From Chloroflexota bacterium (GTDB lineage: Bacteria > Chloroflexota > Limnocylindria > Limnocylindrales > CSP1-4), in NCBI GenBank assembly GCA_021786265.1, contig JAJYNP010000330.1, positions 1 through 8,946 of the forward strand: a stretch of DNA of 8,946 bases, in the 5' to 3' direction. Within the stretch, counting starts at the first letter, position 1; each line of letters begins with the position of its first letter. A model generated the notes under the pieces. It ran no database searches. It saw only the letters and a program-made list of their open reading frames with translations, and was not told the origin of the DNA. This document shows, piece after piece, positions 1 to 5,642 of this stretch. A program made the translations under genes and the position numbers.

Positions 1-383
1 ACGAACGCGCCGCCCAGCAGGGCGACGGTCACGATCGTGACGACGAGCGTGCCGGTCGTGCGCATCGCGCCCCGGAGGACCTGGAGCCGGAGGTCGGCCA
101 GCCAGCTGCGGTGGGCGTGGCGCCGGCGGCGGTCCGCGATCGCCGCCAGGATCACCCGCTCGTCGAGGTCCGGCGTGGGGGCCGGGGTCGGCAGCGTCGC
201 GAGCAGCCCGATCAGGCGGGTCGCACCGCCGAGCTCGGCCGAGCAGGCCGGGCAGTCGCGCAGGTGAGCGGCCAGGTGGCGGCCGTCGGCCTCGCCCAGC
301 TCGTCGAGCAGGTACGCCTCGATGAGCGGGCGCGCCGCGGCGCAGTCGAGGTCGGGTCCGGGGCCGGTCGTGAAGCGGGTCAC
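1..383 (-). CDS. Anti-sigma factor with N-terminal zinc finger (zf-HC2/ZAS type), C-terminus beyond window
   Basis: The minus-strand frame from the GTG at 383 stays open to the window edge (127 codons). Residues 40-47 read H-L-R-D-C-P-A-C, the H-x3-C-x2-C signature of ZAS anti-sigma factors. Cys14 (or His36) can supply the fourth zinc ligand. Around it lies the usual helical sequence (PLIEAYLLDELGEADGRHLAAHLRDCPACSAELGG). The last visible residues, GTLVVTIVTVALLGGAFV, begin a hydrophobic stretch that looks like the single membrane helix of such proteins. Known role of the family: the cytoplasmic zinc domain holds an ECF sigma factor until a signal releases it. The cognate sigma gene normally lies just upstream in the same operon, but here upstream DNA is G-rich repeat. 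The start is chosen because the zinc domain begins soon after it; an AGG lies only 2 nt before the GTG, so initiation may be weak. Confidence 0.85.
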   Translation of the reverse strand, partial: MTRFTTGPGPDLDCAAARPLIEAYLLDELGEADGRHLAAHLRDCPACSAELGGATRLIGLLATLPTPAPTPDLDERVILAAIADRRRRHAHRSWLADLRLQVLRGAMRTTGTLVVTIVTVALLGGAF

Positions 384-420
384 ATCCTGTACATGACCGC
401 CGGGGCCGAAAAGGTTGCAG

Positions 421-638
421 GGGCGAGGGCTGCGTGGCGGGCGGTCGGCGTGACGGGGGGCCGGTGTCGGGGCGGTCGGCGTGGCGGGACGGCGCCGGCG
501 TCGGGGCGGTCGGCGCGGGCGGCCGGGCGGCGCGGGACGGCGGAGGCGGGACGGGGCGCGGGCGGGACGGCGTCGGGGCGGTCGGCGCGGGCGGCCGGGC
601 GGCGCGGGACGGGGTGCGCGTCGGCGGCGGCGCAGGCG
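421..638. repeat. G-rich low-complexity spacer with a 45-bp direct repeat
   Basis: This stretch is built of GGGACGGCG, GTCGGGGCGG and GCGGGCGG words, with G strongly favoured over C on the plus strand. A 45-bp block at 496-540 recurs exactly at 568-612 (72-bp period). I see no credible gene in 384-639: open frames here exist only because stop codons are rare in such DNA. It runs into the palindromic element at 640, and similar G-rich spacers flank the other copies. Confidence 0.8.
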
Positions 639-639
639 A

Positions 640-857
640 TTTTCCTCGTCAAAGTTCGGCTCCAGAACACTACGCAGCTCGCGGTCCGGCACGTCCCGCC
701 GGCGCCCCCAGATTCCGCTCCTGATCCTCGCCAATGCCCTCCCCACGAGCATTGGTGAGCCTTTCGCGCCCGATTCGGGGATGCGGTTCGGTTCGGAGCA
801 GCGTGATCGGCCCGAACCTCCGCGTAGTGTTCCCGGGCCGCACTTTGACGAGGAAAG
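640..857 (+). repeat. Palindromic repeat element, copy A (218 bp)
   Basis: This is an imperfect full-length palindrome. The left end TTTTCCTCGTCAAAGT (640-655) is complementary at 15 of 16 positions to the right end ACTTTGACGAGGAAAG (842-857). By eye the match continues inward to about 33 of 39 positions, through the AACACTACGC arm. A central inverted pair, CTCGCCAATGC / GCATTGGTGAG, flanks a roughly 10-nt loop. The motif CCTCGYCAAWG thus occurs four times: two direct in the left half and two inverted in the right. No protein is evident. Copies B (7931) and C (8245) are about 85-90% identical by eye. It may be a miniature inverted-repeat (foldback) element or a structured RNA or DNA site. Confidence 0.85.
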
Positions 858-930
858 CAGGCGCGAGCGAGGCGCGCGGGCGCGGCCGGGCGGGACGGCC
901 GGGACGGCGGAGGCGCGGCCGGGGTGCAGG
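858..930. repeat. G-rich spacer right of palindrome copy A
   Basis: GGCGCGCGGGCGCGGCC and GGGACGGCC words continue the low-complexity composition found left of copy A. No gene is visible before the toxin stop codon at 970. Confidence 0.6.
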
Positions 931-969
931 AGCCTCGCCCCGTGTGGACGATGAGGTGCATCCACGCGC

Positions 970-1332
970 TTACCTGCGCTCGGCCTCGTAGGCCTCCCAG
1001 GCCGAGCGCGCCTCGTCGACGGTCATGGCGCGGACCTCGTCCTCCCGAAGCCCCACGGTCAAGATCAGTCGTTGGACGAGCCAGCCGGGAATCGTCGCTG
1101 CTTGTGGGGGAGGTGCCTCGGTCACCTCGGTCGCTCCTCCCCGAACGACATCCCAGAACCGATCTTCGGTGACCCGCAGCTGGTCTCGCAGGATGTGCTT
1201 GAACAGGTCGATCCCGATCTCGTCGCGCAGGCTGTGCGAGACCTTCGTCCGGAGGCTCGTCCCATCCGGAAGGTCCTTCCGGTAGCGCCAGTGATCACCC
1301 GGGCGCGCGCGCCCGCGCGCGAGGTTCGGCTC
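970..1332 (-). pseudogene. 3' part of an IS-split HicA-like toxin gene
   Basis: This frame encodes the last 120 residues of a protein resembling the actinobacterial 'cytotoxic translational repressor of toxin-antitoxin stability system' family. Key stretches are GDHWRYRKDLPDG, LRTKVSHSLRDEIG and LFKHILRDQLRVTEDRFWDVVR. This layout (a GxH before a short beta hairpin, then a helix ending in ILRxQL and F) recalls HicA mRNA-interferase toxins. An apparent GTG start at 1359 is misleading: its first codons come from the end of the adjacent IS1182 element. The true 5' part lies at 4806-4901 on the same strand. Joining the pieces across one CTGAG (minus-strand sense) gives NGWTEEPNLARGR without a frameshift, for a 152-residue protein. 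As it stands, the toxin is inactivated. Homology is by recognition, not by a search. Confidence 0.75.
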
Positions 1333-1337
1333 CTCAG
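1333..1337. repeat. CTCAG direct repeat, left of the double IS insertion
   Basis: CTCAG directly precedes the IS1182 inverted repeat. The same pentamer lies between the two ISs (2910-2914) and right of the second (4806-4810), as expected for a duplicated target. Confidence 0.75.
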
Positions 1338-1358
1338 AGTCCGTGAACCAATCGCCCA
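1338..1358 (+). repeat. Left terminal inverted repeat of the IS1182 element
   Basis: It matches the reverse complement of 2889-2909 at 15 of 21 positions, sharing GTGAA, TCG and the final CCA. It abuts CTCAG on its outer side. Confidence 0.7.
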
Positions 1359-1515
1359 CGACGGGTGAGTGGGCCGGTGAGGGTGCGATGATCGAGACGA
1401 GGCATGGATGGCTCGGGTCAGGTCGCGTGGATCGGCAGGCTGACGGTCGGTCGGGCGAGGGACAGGGCGGCGGGGGGCTCCACGGGCGGTCGAGCGCGGC
1501 GCCCGCCCCCGTCCA

Positions 1516-2847
1516 TCAGACAGCTGTCGCAGCCGCGGCGCGCAGGGCGAGCGCCCGCAGGAGGTTGTGCGCAAGGGCGAACCAGAGCAGGATCGCGCGC
1601 GCTTTCGCGAGTCCCCGGACCGGGATGTGACGGAGGCCGCGGTTGCGGGCGATCGCGGTGACGCACTCGGCGGTGGCGGCTCGGCCCTTGTAGATCTGTT
1701 TCGCCTCGGGTGTGCCCATCCGGACGCGCCAGGCGGCGACCGCGGGGGCGTCGGTGGGCAGCGGGGCGTGCCGATCGCGGGTCGGCTCGCGGGGGGTCGG
1801 CGGTGGCGCGTAGAGGGTCGTCCCGCAGGCGGAGCCGGCGAGCGCCTCGATCTCGGCGAGGTTGACGAAGCCGCCGTCGACGAGGACGGCGTCGGGGGCG
1901 CGCTCGTAGCGGCGCTCGAGCTGGCCGACCATCGGGCTGAGCTGGCCCTGGTCGGAGCCGGCGTTCGTGAGCCCGACCCCGACGATCACCTGGCTCGCGG
2001 TGTCGGTGGCAAGCTCGGCGTTGTAGGCGGGGCGGTCGCCGCCGTCGGCCATCTTCATCACCCGCGCCTCGGGATCGGTCAGCGACGAACGGGCTTCGGT
2101 GGCTGGCGTGCCGTTCCGTCGCTTGGCGGCCTCGAGTTCGGGCAGCGCCTCGAGCGCGGCGCGGACCCGTGCCACCCGCTCGGCCGCCGCCCGCTCGCGG
2201 GCCGCGGCGATCCGCCGGGAGCTGGCCGCCGGGTCGTCGTCGAGCTCCGCCTTGAGCGCGGCGACCTGCGTCTCGGCCGCGGCGAGGGCCGCCTCGAGGG
2301 TGGCCCGCCGATGGAAGCTGGCGGCCCCGGCCGAGGCGCGCACGCGCATCCCGTCCTGCGCGACGGCGGCGAGCGTGACGTGCCCGTCCGCGATGAGCGC
2401 GGCGACGCTCTGCGTGAGCAGGGTGTCGAGCAGGTCGGCATGGTCGACCCGGAAGGCGGCGAGGGTGTGGTAGTTCACCCCGACCCCGCCCGCGAGCCAG
2501 CGATCGGCGTCGTGCTCGGCGCACAAGCGGTCGAGCGCCCGGGCGCTGCCGATGCCCTCGAGCGTCGCGTACAGCCAGAGACTGACGAGGATCGCCGGAT
2601 CGATCGGCGGCCGGCCCGCGTGGCCCTCGGTCGCCCGGATCCGTTCGTATAGGGGGGCGAGGTCCAGGCCCTCGACGAACGCCCACACGAGACGGGCCCG
2701 GTGGTCGGCCGGGAGGAGGCTCTCGAGATCGGTCGGCCGGAGCGTGATCTGGTCGCGCTGGGGGCGCTGGACGCGCGGGCGCCCGCGTCCCTCGGGCTCA
2801 CCTGGGCTGGCTTCCGTGGGCGGGAGGTCGAAGAGTGTCTCGTCCAT
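1516..2847 (-). CDS. IS1182-family DDE transposase
   Basis: This is the transposase that cuts and joins the element's ends. From the ATG at 2847 (MDETLFDLPP...) it has 443 residues, a normal size for the family. The N-terminal DUF772-like part contains LRPTDLESLLPADHRARLVWAFVE and GRPPIDPAILVSLWLYATLEGIGSARALDRL. The catalytic core has likely acidic residues Asp165 (AVAQDGMRVRA), Asp324 (VLVDGGFV) and Glu394 (YKGRAATAECV). The tail GLAKARAILLWFALAHNLLRAL is typical of IS1182. An Ala/Glu/Arg-rich coiled-coil-like insert lies at about 181-246. An in-frame GTG at 2904 would add 19 residues, but it sits inside the terminal repeat, so 2847 is preferred. No clear Shine-Dalgarno sequence precedes it. 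A long open frame on the opposite strand is a GC-rich shadow. Confidence 0.93.
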   Translation of the reverse strand: MDETLFDLPPTEASPGEPEGRGRPRVQRPQRDQITLRPTDLESLLPADHRARLVWAFVEGLDLAPLYERIRATEGHAGRPPIDPAILVSLWLYATLEGIGSARALDRLCAEHDADRWLAGGVGVNYHTLAAFRVDHADLLDTLLTQSVAALIADGHVTLAAVAQDGMRVRASAGAASFHRRATLEAALAAAETQVAALKAELDDDPAASSRRIAAARERAAAERVARVRAALEALPELEAAKRRNGTPATEARSSLTDPEARVMKMADGGDRPAYNAELATDTASQVIVGVGLTNAGSDQGQLSPMVGQLERRYERAPDAVLVDGGFVNLAEIEALAGSACGTTLYAPPPTPREPTRDRHAPLPTDAPAVAAWRVRMGTPEAKQIYKGRAATAECVTAIARNRGLRHIPVRGLAKARAILLWFALAHNLLRALALRAAAATAV

Positions 2848-2888
2848 GGCGGAATCGTAGCTGCGAGCGAGCGCCCTGGGAATCCCCC

Positions 2889-2909
2889 TGGCCGAAAGAT
2901 TCACAGCCT
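2889..2909 (-). repeat. Right terminal inverted repeat of the IS1182 element
   Basis: This is the partner of 1338-1358 (15 of 21 matches). CTCAG follows it directly. Confidence 0.7.
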
Positions 2910-2914
2910 CTCAG
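2910..2914. repeat. CTCAG between the two insertion sequences
   Basis: Five bases separate the IS1182 right end (2909) from the NF041680-element left end (2915). They are identical to the pentamers on the outer flanks, so the two elements share this copy. Confidence 0.75.
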
Positions 2915-2928
2915 CTTGCCATTTAACG
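2915..2928 (+). repeat. Left terminal inverted repeat, NF041680-type IS
   Basis: CTTGCCATTTAACG is the exact reverse complement of 4792-4805. It stands five bases before the transposase stop codon. Confidence 0.88.
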
Positions 2929-2932
2929 CCCA

Positions 2933-4309
2933 TCAGGCGGCCCTCTTGATTGCCGGGTAGCGCGGCGCCGGTCCGCGACGACTGCCCTTGGGGCGTCCCG
3001 GACCCGCCCTGGTGGGTTTCGGCGCTCTGGCCGGGGTGCCGAGGATCTGCACCAGTTGGCGAAAACCCCGGCGGACCCGGGTCGGGGTGAGCCGGCCGGG
3101 GTCGCGCGGGGGCTCCCAGGGCAGGCGGCAGTCGGCGACGAGACCGCGGGCGAGACGGAGCTGCGTGTAGGCCGCGACCACGAGCCAGGTCCAGCGGTCG
3201 GCCTGTTCGGGCAGGCGGACGCGGGGCGTGGTCCAGCCGAGGGTGTGCTTGACGAAGCGCAGGGTGTGCTCGATGTCGAAGCGGTGGATGTAGGCCCGCC
3301 AGCAGACGTCGAGATCGGGCGTGCCGGGCCCCGACCACCACAGCCAGAGCGTCTTCATCGCCCGGGCCGTGGGCTTGGGCAGGTGCTCGACCGCGACCCG
3401 GATGACGGTGCCGCGCACGATCGGCGGGCCGTCGTCGCCGACCCAGCGGCCGCGACGCGCGAGGCGGGGGTGGAGCCCGCTCCAGGCCTCCACCTCGACC
3501 CGGCCGTAGCGGGCGTCCGCGGTGGTGAGCGTCGCGTCGGGGGCCGGCCAGCTCGCCGGGTCGGCGCAGGCGAAGCGCTCCCCGTGGCGGCGGGGTCGCC
3601 CTCGCGTGCCGACGGGACGCGCCGCCGGGTCGGGGAAGAAGACCCGGTCGGAGCGGATCCGCACGAGGACCTGGGCGCGCGTGGCGGCGAGGTCGACCGA
3701 GAGGGCGATCGGGTCGTAGCCGGCATCGAACACGAACAGCGGCACCGATCCGTCGGCCCCGAGCCGCCCGACCAGCGCCGCGACCTGGTCGGCGGTCACC
3801 CGTCCGGCGTCCTCGGTCGGGTGCAGGCGCCGGACGTCGAGGGGCGCCGTCCACGAGTCGGCCTGCCAGTTGAGTTGGGCGATCCAGCTGGAGTTCCAGC
3901 CGGCCACGATCGGCTGGCCGTTCGAGTGGCGCGAGGGGTGGTGGTAGTAGCCGCGCTCGGGGCTGCACTCGGCATCGCAGCGGGCCCAGCTCGATGCGTC
4001 GACCGCGAAGACCGCCGGCCAGGAGGCCGGGCGGGAGGCGGCGAGGAGGTCCCGCACCGCCGCCTCGGCGATCCGGCCCCGCCGGAGCGCCCCGTACGTG
4101 CTTCCCCAGCCGCGGCGGAACGCGGGCTCGAGGCTCAGATGCGGCGGCGGCGCGGTCGCCACGGCCTGCCCGGCGACGAGCGTGTCGGCGAGCTCGAAGA
4201 GCGCGTCGGCCCGCCGGGTCAGGCAGCCGTAGAGGTCCGCGCGGAAGGACCTGAGCGTTTCGCGCTCGCCGGCGTGATCGGTGACGCGGAGCGGTCCTGC
4301 GGTGTCCAT
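2933..4309 (-). CDS. NF041680-family putative transposase
   Basis: This is the 458-residue transposase of the element. The ATG at 4309 is chosen because a strong Shine-Dalgarno sequence (GGGAGGAGG) directly precedes it; an in-frame GTG at 4354 would lie inside the intergenic palindrome. Family-typical sequence starts with FRADLYGCLTRRADALFELADTLV near the N-terminus. Then come FAVDASSWARCDAECSPERG (Asp104), FVFDAGYDPIAL (Asp195), the VLVRIRSDRVFF / GTRGRPRRHGERFACADPASW block, and FDIEHTLRFVKHTLGWTTP (Glu347). The tail LTPTRVRRGFRQL...GRPKGSRRG is basic. The DDE assignment is inferred from these motifs. I recognise the family from the order of conserved blocks. The very long open frame on the opposite strand is a shadow. 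Confidence 0.92.
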   Translation of the reverse strand: MDTAGPLRVTDHAGERETLRSFRADLYGCLTRRADALFELADTLVAGQAVATAPPPHLSLEPAFRRGWGSTYGALRRGRIAEAAVRDLLAASRPASWPAVFAVDASSWARCDAECSPERGYYHHPSRHSNGQPIVAGWNSSWIAQLNWQADSWTAPLDVRRLHPTEDAGRVTADQVAALVGRLGADGSVPLFVFDAGYDPIALSVDLAATRAQVLVRIRSDRVFFPDPAARPVGTRGRPRRHGERFACADPASWPAPDATLTTADARYGRVEVEAWSGLHPRLARRGRWVGDDGPPIVRGTVIRVAVEHLPKPTARAMKTLWLWWSGPGTPDLDVCWRAYIHRFDIEHTLRFVKHTLGWTTPRVRLPEQADRWTWLVVAAYTQLRLARGLVADCRLPWEPPRDPGRLTPTRVRRGFRQLVQILGTPARAPKPTRAGPGRPKGSRRGPAPRYPAIKRAA

Positions 4310-4325
4310 GCCTCCTCCCGGTGGC

Positions 4326-4353
4326 TGTCGGACCGTATCTATACTGTCCGACA
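4326..4353. promoter_or_regulatory. Perfect 8-bp inverted repeat between divergent IS genes (likely operator/promoter)
   Basis: TGTCGGAC (4326-4333) and GTCCGACA (4346-4353) are exact inverted copies around a 12-nt AT-richer centre. The centre carries a -10-like sequence in each direction: TATACT on plus (4340-4345) and TATAGA on minus (4343-4338). I see no convincing -35 for either. The position suggests joint control of the transposase and the DUF6788 gene, perhaps by an element-encoded protein; this is inference. Confidence 0.55.
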
Positions 4354-4391
4354 CACGGTAGCAGAATCAGAGCCACCCCGAAGGAGACCTG

Positions 4392-4766
4392 ATGACCAGG
4401 CGCCACGATCCAGCGGCGGCCCTCGCCGAGCTCGAGGGCCGCCACGCCGCGCTCGCCCGATCCATCGGCGAGATCGGGTTCATCGCGCAGGGCAGCCTGC
4501 GGCAGCGCTTCACCCACTGCAACAAGCCGGGCTGTCGCTGCGGCGCGGTCCCGCCCCGCCTCCACGGCCCCTACTGGCAGTGGACCGCCAAGGTCGCCGG
4601 GCGGACCGTCACCCGGCGGCTCGGCGACGCCGAGGCGGCCCGCTACACCGAATGGATCGCCAACGACCGTCGACTGCGCCGCACGGTGGAGCAGATGCGC
4701 GCGCTCGCGGAGCAGGCGCGAGAGATCATCCTGGCGGCCGAGCGAGCGAGCGGTTCGGCCTCGTGA
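4392..4766 (+). CDS. DUF6788-family protein of the insertion sequence
   Basis: This 124-residue protein starts at an ATG after a good Shine-Dalgarno sequence (AAGGAG, 5 nt spacing). Its centre reads GSLRQRFTHCNKPGCRC, then HGPYWQWTAKVAGRTVTRRL. The C-x4-C-x-C cluster (Cys43, Cys48, Cys50) followed by HGPY (58-61) is the DUF6788 signature and may bind zinc. Both ends look helical: N-terminal AALAELEGRHAALARSIGEIG and C-terminal RRTVEQMRALAEQAREIILAAERA. DUF6788 genes often accompany transposases in actinobacteria. Their function is unknown; an accessory role in transposition or repression at the shared palindrome is plausible but unproven. Transcribed away from the transposase, it ends 25 bp before the right inverted repeat. 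Confidence 0.8.
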   Translation: MTRRHDPAAALAELEGRHAALARSIGEIGFIAQGSLRQRFTHCNKPGCRCGAVPPRLHGPYWQWTAKVAGRTVTRRLGDAEAARYTEWIANDRRLRRTVEQMRALAEQAREIILAAERASGSAS

Positions 4767-4791
4767 GCGATCTGGCCTGGCCCGCCGACTT

Positions 4792-4805
4792 CGTTAAATG
4801 GCAAG
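4792..4805 (-). repeat. Right terminal inverted repeat, NF041680-type IS
   Basis: CGTTAAATGGCAAG is the exact reverse complement of the left end. The flanking CTCAG follows it. Confidence 0.88.
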
Positions 4806-4810
4806 CTCAG
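4806..4810. repeat. CTCAG direct repeat, right of the double IS insertion
   Basis: This is the third CTCAG flank. It also begins the first 21-bp repeat, so it is native toxin sequence. Confidence 0.75.
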
Positions 4811-4868
4811 TCCAGCCGTTGCGCTCCTCAGTCCAGCCGTCGCGCTCCTCAGTCCAGCCGTTGCGCTC
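4806..4868 (-). repeat. Tandem repeat, 3 x 21 bp, inside the split toxin gene
   Basis: The units at 4806-4826, 4827-4847 and 4848-4868 differ by a single T/C change (unit two). Read on the minus strand in the toxin frame, each encodes a heptapeptide, E-R-N/D-G-W-T-E. The 21-bp length keeps the frame, so copy number could vary without breaking the protein. Every unit begins with CTCAG, the pentamer that flanks both insertion sequences. Confidence 0.9.
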
Positions 4869-4902
4869 GACGAACGTCTTGAGGTCCCCGAAGGTCGCCA
4901 AT

Positions 4903-4919
4903 GGAGCCGCTCAGGCTCC
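4903..4919 (-). promoter_or_regulatory. Hairpin across the antitoxin stop and toxin ribosome-binding site
   Basis: GGAGCC (4903-4908) and GGCTCC (4914-4919) form a perfect 6-bp stem with a 5-nt loop. On the mRNA the 5' arm holds the only Shine-Dalgarno-like GGGAG, the loop contains the antitoxin TGA, and the 3' arm ends one base before the toxin TTG. This could make toxin translation depend on ribosomes finishing the antitoxin (translational coupling). Confidence 0.5.
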
Positions 4920-5360
4920 CGCCACGGCCAGGGGACGTGGTTCCCCCGCAGGTGCCGCGAACAGCACCTCCTCACGCTCGGCGTCGCTCTCCGCGTACAT
5001 CAACCGGAAGATCCACGGCAGCCGTTCGACCATGTTTGGAGCGGAACGCAACCGTGCGTCTTCCGCGAGCAGGGCGAGAAGCTGGTCGATCTCCGCCAGA
5101 AGATCTTCCTTGGCCTCAGCGAAGGTGGTGCCTCGTCCCCAGATCGAGAGTTCCGGCAGCCAGATTGCCACCGAGGAGGGTTCGAACAGTACCTCCGGTG
5201 CGAACTCGAACCGGCTCAGGAGGGCCTTGAAGTCCTCCAGGGAGAGCAGCACGGCAGGGTCAGCCCGGCGACGCTCGATTCGAGTGGGGAGGTGCTCAAG
5301 CGCATCGTCGTAGAGGTCCGCCAGGTCAGCACGTGCCCGGGAGTAGGTGATCTGCTGCAT
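4911..5360 (-). CDS. Phd/YefM-like antitoxin with HicB-like C-terminal region
   Basis: This 149-residue protein starts at an ATG. Residues 1-50 (MQQITYSRARADLADLYDDALEHLPTRIERRRADPAVLLSLEDFKALL) follow the Phd/YefM pattern: an N-terminal strand, SRAR-x-LADL helix, IERR-strand, then LLSLEDF. Residues 63-92 (SVAIWLPELSIWGRGTTFAEAKEDLLAEI) resemble a HicB fold, with an xWLPEL strand and a TFAEAxEDL helix. Antitoxins of this kind bind DNA upstream of their own operon and block the co-encoded toxin. The partner immediately downstream is the HicA-like toxin, now split by two insertion sequences, so the antitoxin is an orphan. A 13-bp tandem repeat begins 13 bp upstream of the ATG, and no clear Shine-Dalgarno sequence is seen. 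Domain calls are by pattern, not search. Confidence 0.75.
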   Translation of the reverse strand: MQQITYSRARADLADLYDDALEHLPTRIERRRADPAVLLSLEDFKALLSRFEFAPEVLFEPSSVAIWLPELSIWGRGTTFAEAKEDLLAEIDQLLALLAEDARLRSAPNMVERLPWIFRLMYAESDAEREEVLFAAPAGEPRPLAVAGA

Positions 5361-5373
5361 GGATAAGAGGACA

Positions 5374-5451
5374 GGGCCGTCCGCCAGGGCCGTCCGCCAG
5401 GGCCGTCCGCCAGGCCCGTCCGCCAGGCCCGTCCGCCAGGCCCGTCCGCCA
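5374..5451. repeat. Tandem repeat, 6 x 13 bp, upstream of the antitoxin gene
   Basis: There are three perfect copies of GGGCCGTCCGCCA followed by three of GGCCCGTCCGCCA, with no spacers. The array lies where the antitoxin operon's promoter or operator should be. Since 13 is not a multiple of 3, it is unlikely to be coding. Six binding sites for the antitoxin, spaced a little over one helical turn, is a possible reading. Confidence 0.9.
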
Positions 5452-5642
5452 GATCAAGGCGTGACGGCTGCGCCTCGCCTCGTGCGAGCCTCCCGGATGA
5501 ACGCGCGCCAGAACGCGCACGCCAGCCGGCAGCGGACTCAGAGGCTTGTGGCCGAAATGCCCCGATCGGAAAGAGCCAATCGGGACCAAAAAGCCATCGG
5601 CCGACGCCGGGACTGCGCGTCGATCACGCTCAACGAATTCGG

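Larger units (their letters stand above)
1338..2909 (-). mobile_element. IS1182-family insertion sequence, about 1572 bp
   Basis: The boundaries are set by imperfect terminal inverted repeats. The left end (1338-1358, AGTCCGTGAACC...) and the reverse complement of the right end (2889-2909, AGGCTGTGAATC...) match at 15 of 21 positions. CTCAG flanks both sides. The element carries one transposase gene reading leftward (1516-2847). It interrupts the toxin gene together with the neighbouring IS. About 160 bp between the transposase stop and the left end hold no visible gene. The transposase looks complete, so the element may still be active. Confidence 0.8.
2915..4805. mobile_element. NF041680/DUF6788-type insertion sequence, 1891 bp
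   Basis: It is bounded by perfect 14-bp terminal inverted repeats (CTTGCCATTTAACG at 2915-2928 and CGTTAAATGGCAAG at 4792-4805) and flanked on both sides by CTCAG, as a 5-bp target duplication would be. It has two divergent genes: a leftward DDE-type transposase (2933-4309) and a rightward DUF6788 protein (4392-4766). They share an 82-bp intergenic region with a palindrome. Both genes look complete, so the element may be functional. Its right end lies within the first repeat of a 21-bp array in the toxin gene. Confidence 0.88.
4806..4901 (-). pseudogene. 5' part of the IS-split HicA-like toxin gene
   Basis: From the TTG at 4901 the frame reads MATFGDLKTFVERNGWTEE, then two more copies of the E-R-x-G-W-T-E heptad, and runs into the insertion sequence, where it would stop after L-A-I. 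The FGDLxxFVExxGW start fits the N-terminus of the toxin family whose C-terminal part lies at 970-1332. The start lies 9 bases past the antitoxin stop codon at 4911-4913, so the two formed an operon. The TTG is the only start codon I see in a suitable place. The extra heptads may be an expansion; without two of them the intact toxin would have 138 residues. Confidence 0.72.

Noticed and set aside
640..857. Integron attC site
   Set aside because: No GTTRRRY-type core sites are seen and there is no integrase nearby; the palindrome is longer and organised differently.
380..961. 193-residue minus-strand ORF through the left palindrome and G-rich repeats
   Set aside because: It is open only because G/C-rich repeats lack stops; the Arg/Pro/Ala composition and position over repeats argue against coding.
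970..1359. The 129-residue ORF as a complete gene from the GTG at 1359
   Set aside because: Its first codons lie in the IS1182 terminal repeat and the CTCAG flank; the toxin sequence proper begins at 1332 and its natural 5' part is at 4901-4806.
1567..2652. 361-residue plus-strand ORF opposite the IS1182 transposase
   Set aside because: It is a Gly/Arg-rich shadow of a well-supported transposase on the other strand.
4354..4354. GTG at 4354 as the NF041680 transposase start
   Set aside because: It lies inside the intergenic palindrome without a Shine-Dalgarno sequence; the ATG at 4309 follows GGGAGGAGG.
3056..4882. 608-residue plus-strand ORF opposite the NF041680 transposase
   Set aside because: It is low-complexity, runs through the inverted repeat and the DUF6788 gene in another frame, and has no family resemblance; the antisense transposase has clear motifs.
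5374..5451. CRISPR array
   Set aside because: The 13-bp units are contiguous with no spacers, and there are no cas genes.
5561..5584. Intrinsic terminator (CCCGAT / ATCGGG hairpin)
   Set aside because: It has only a 6-bp stem, a 12-nt loop and no T-tract on either strand.
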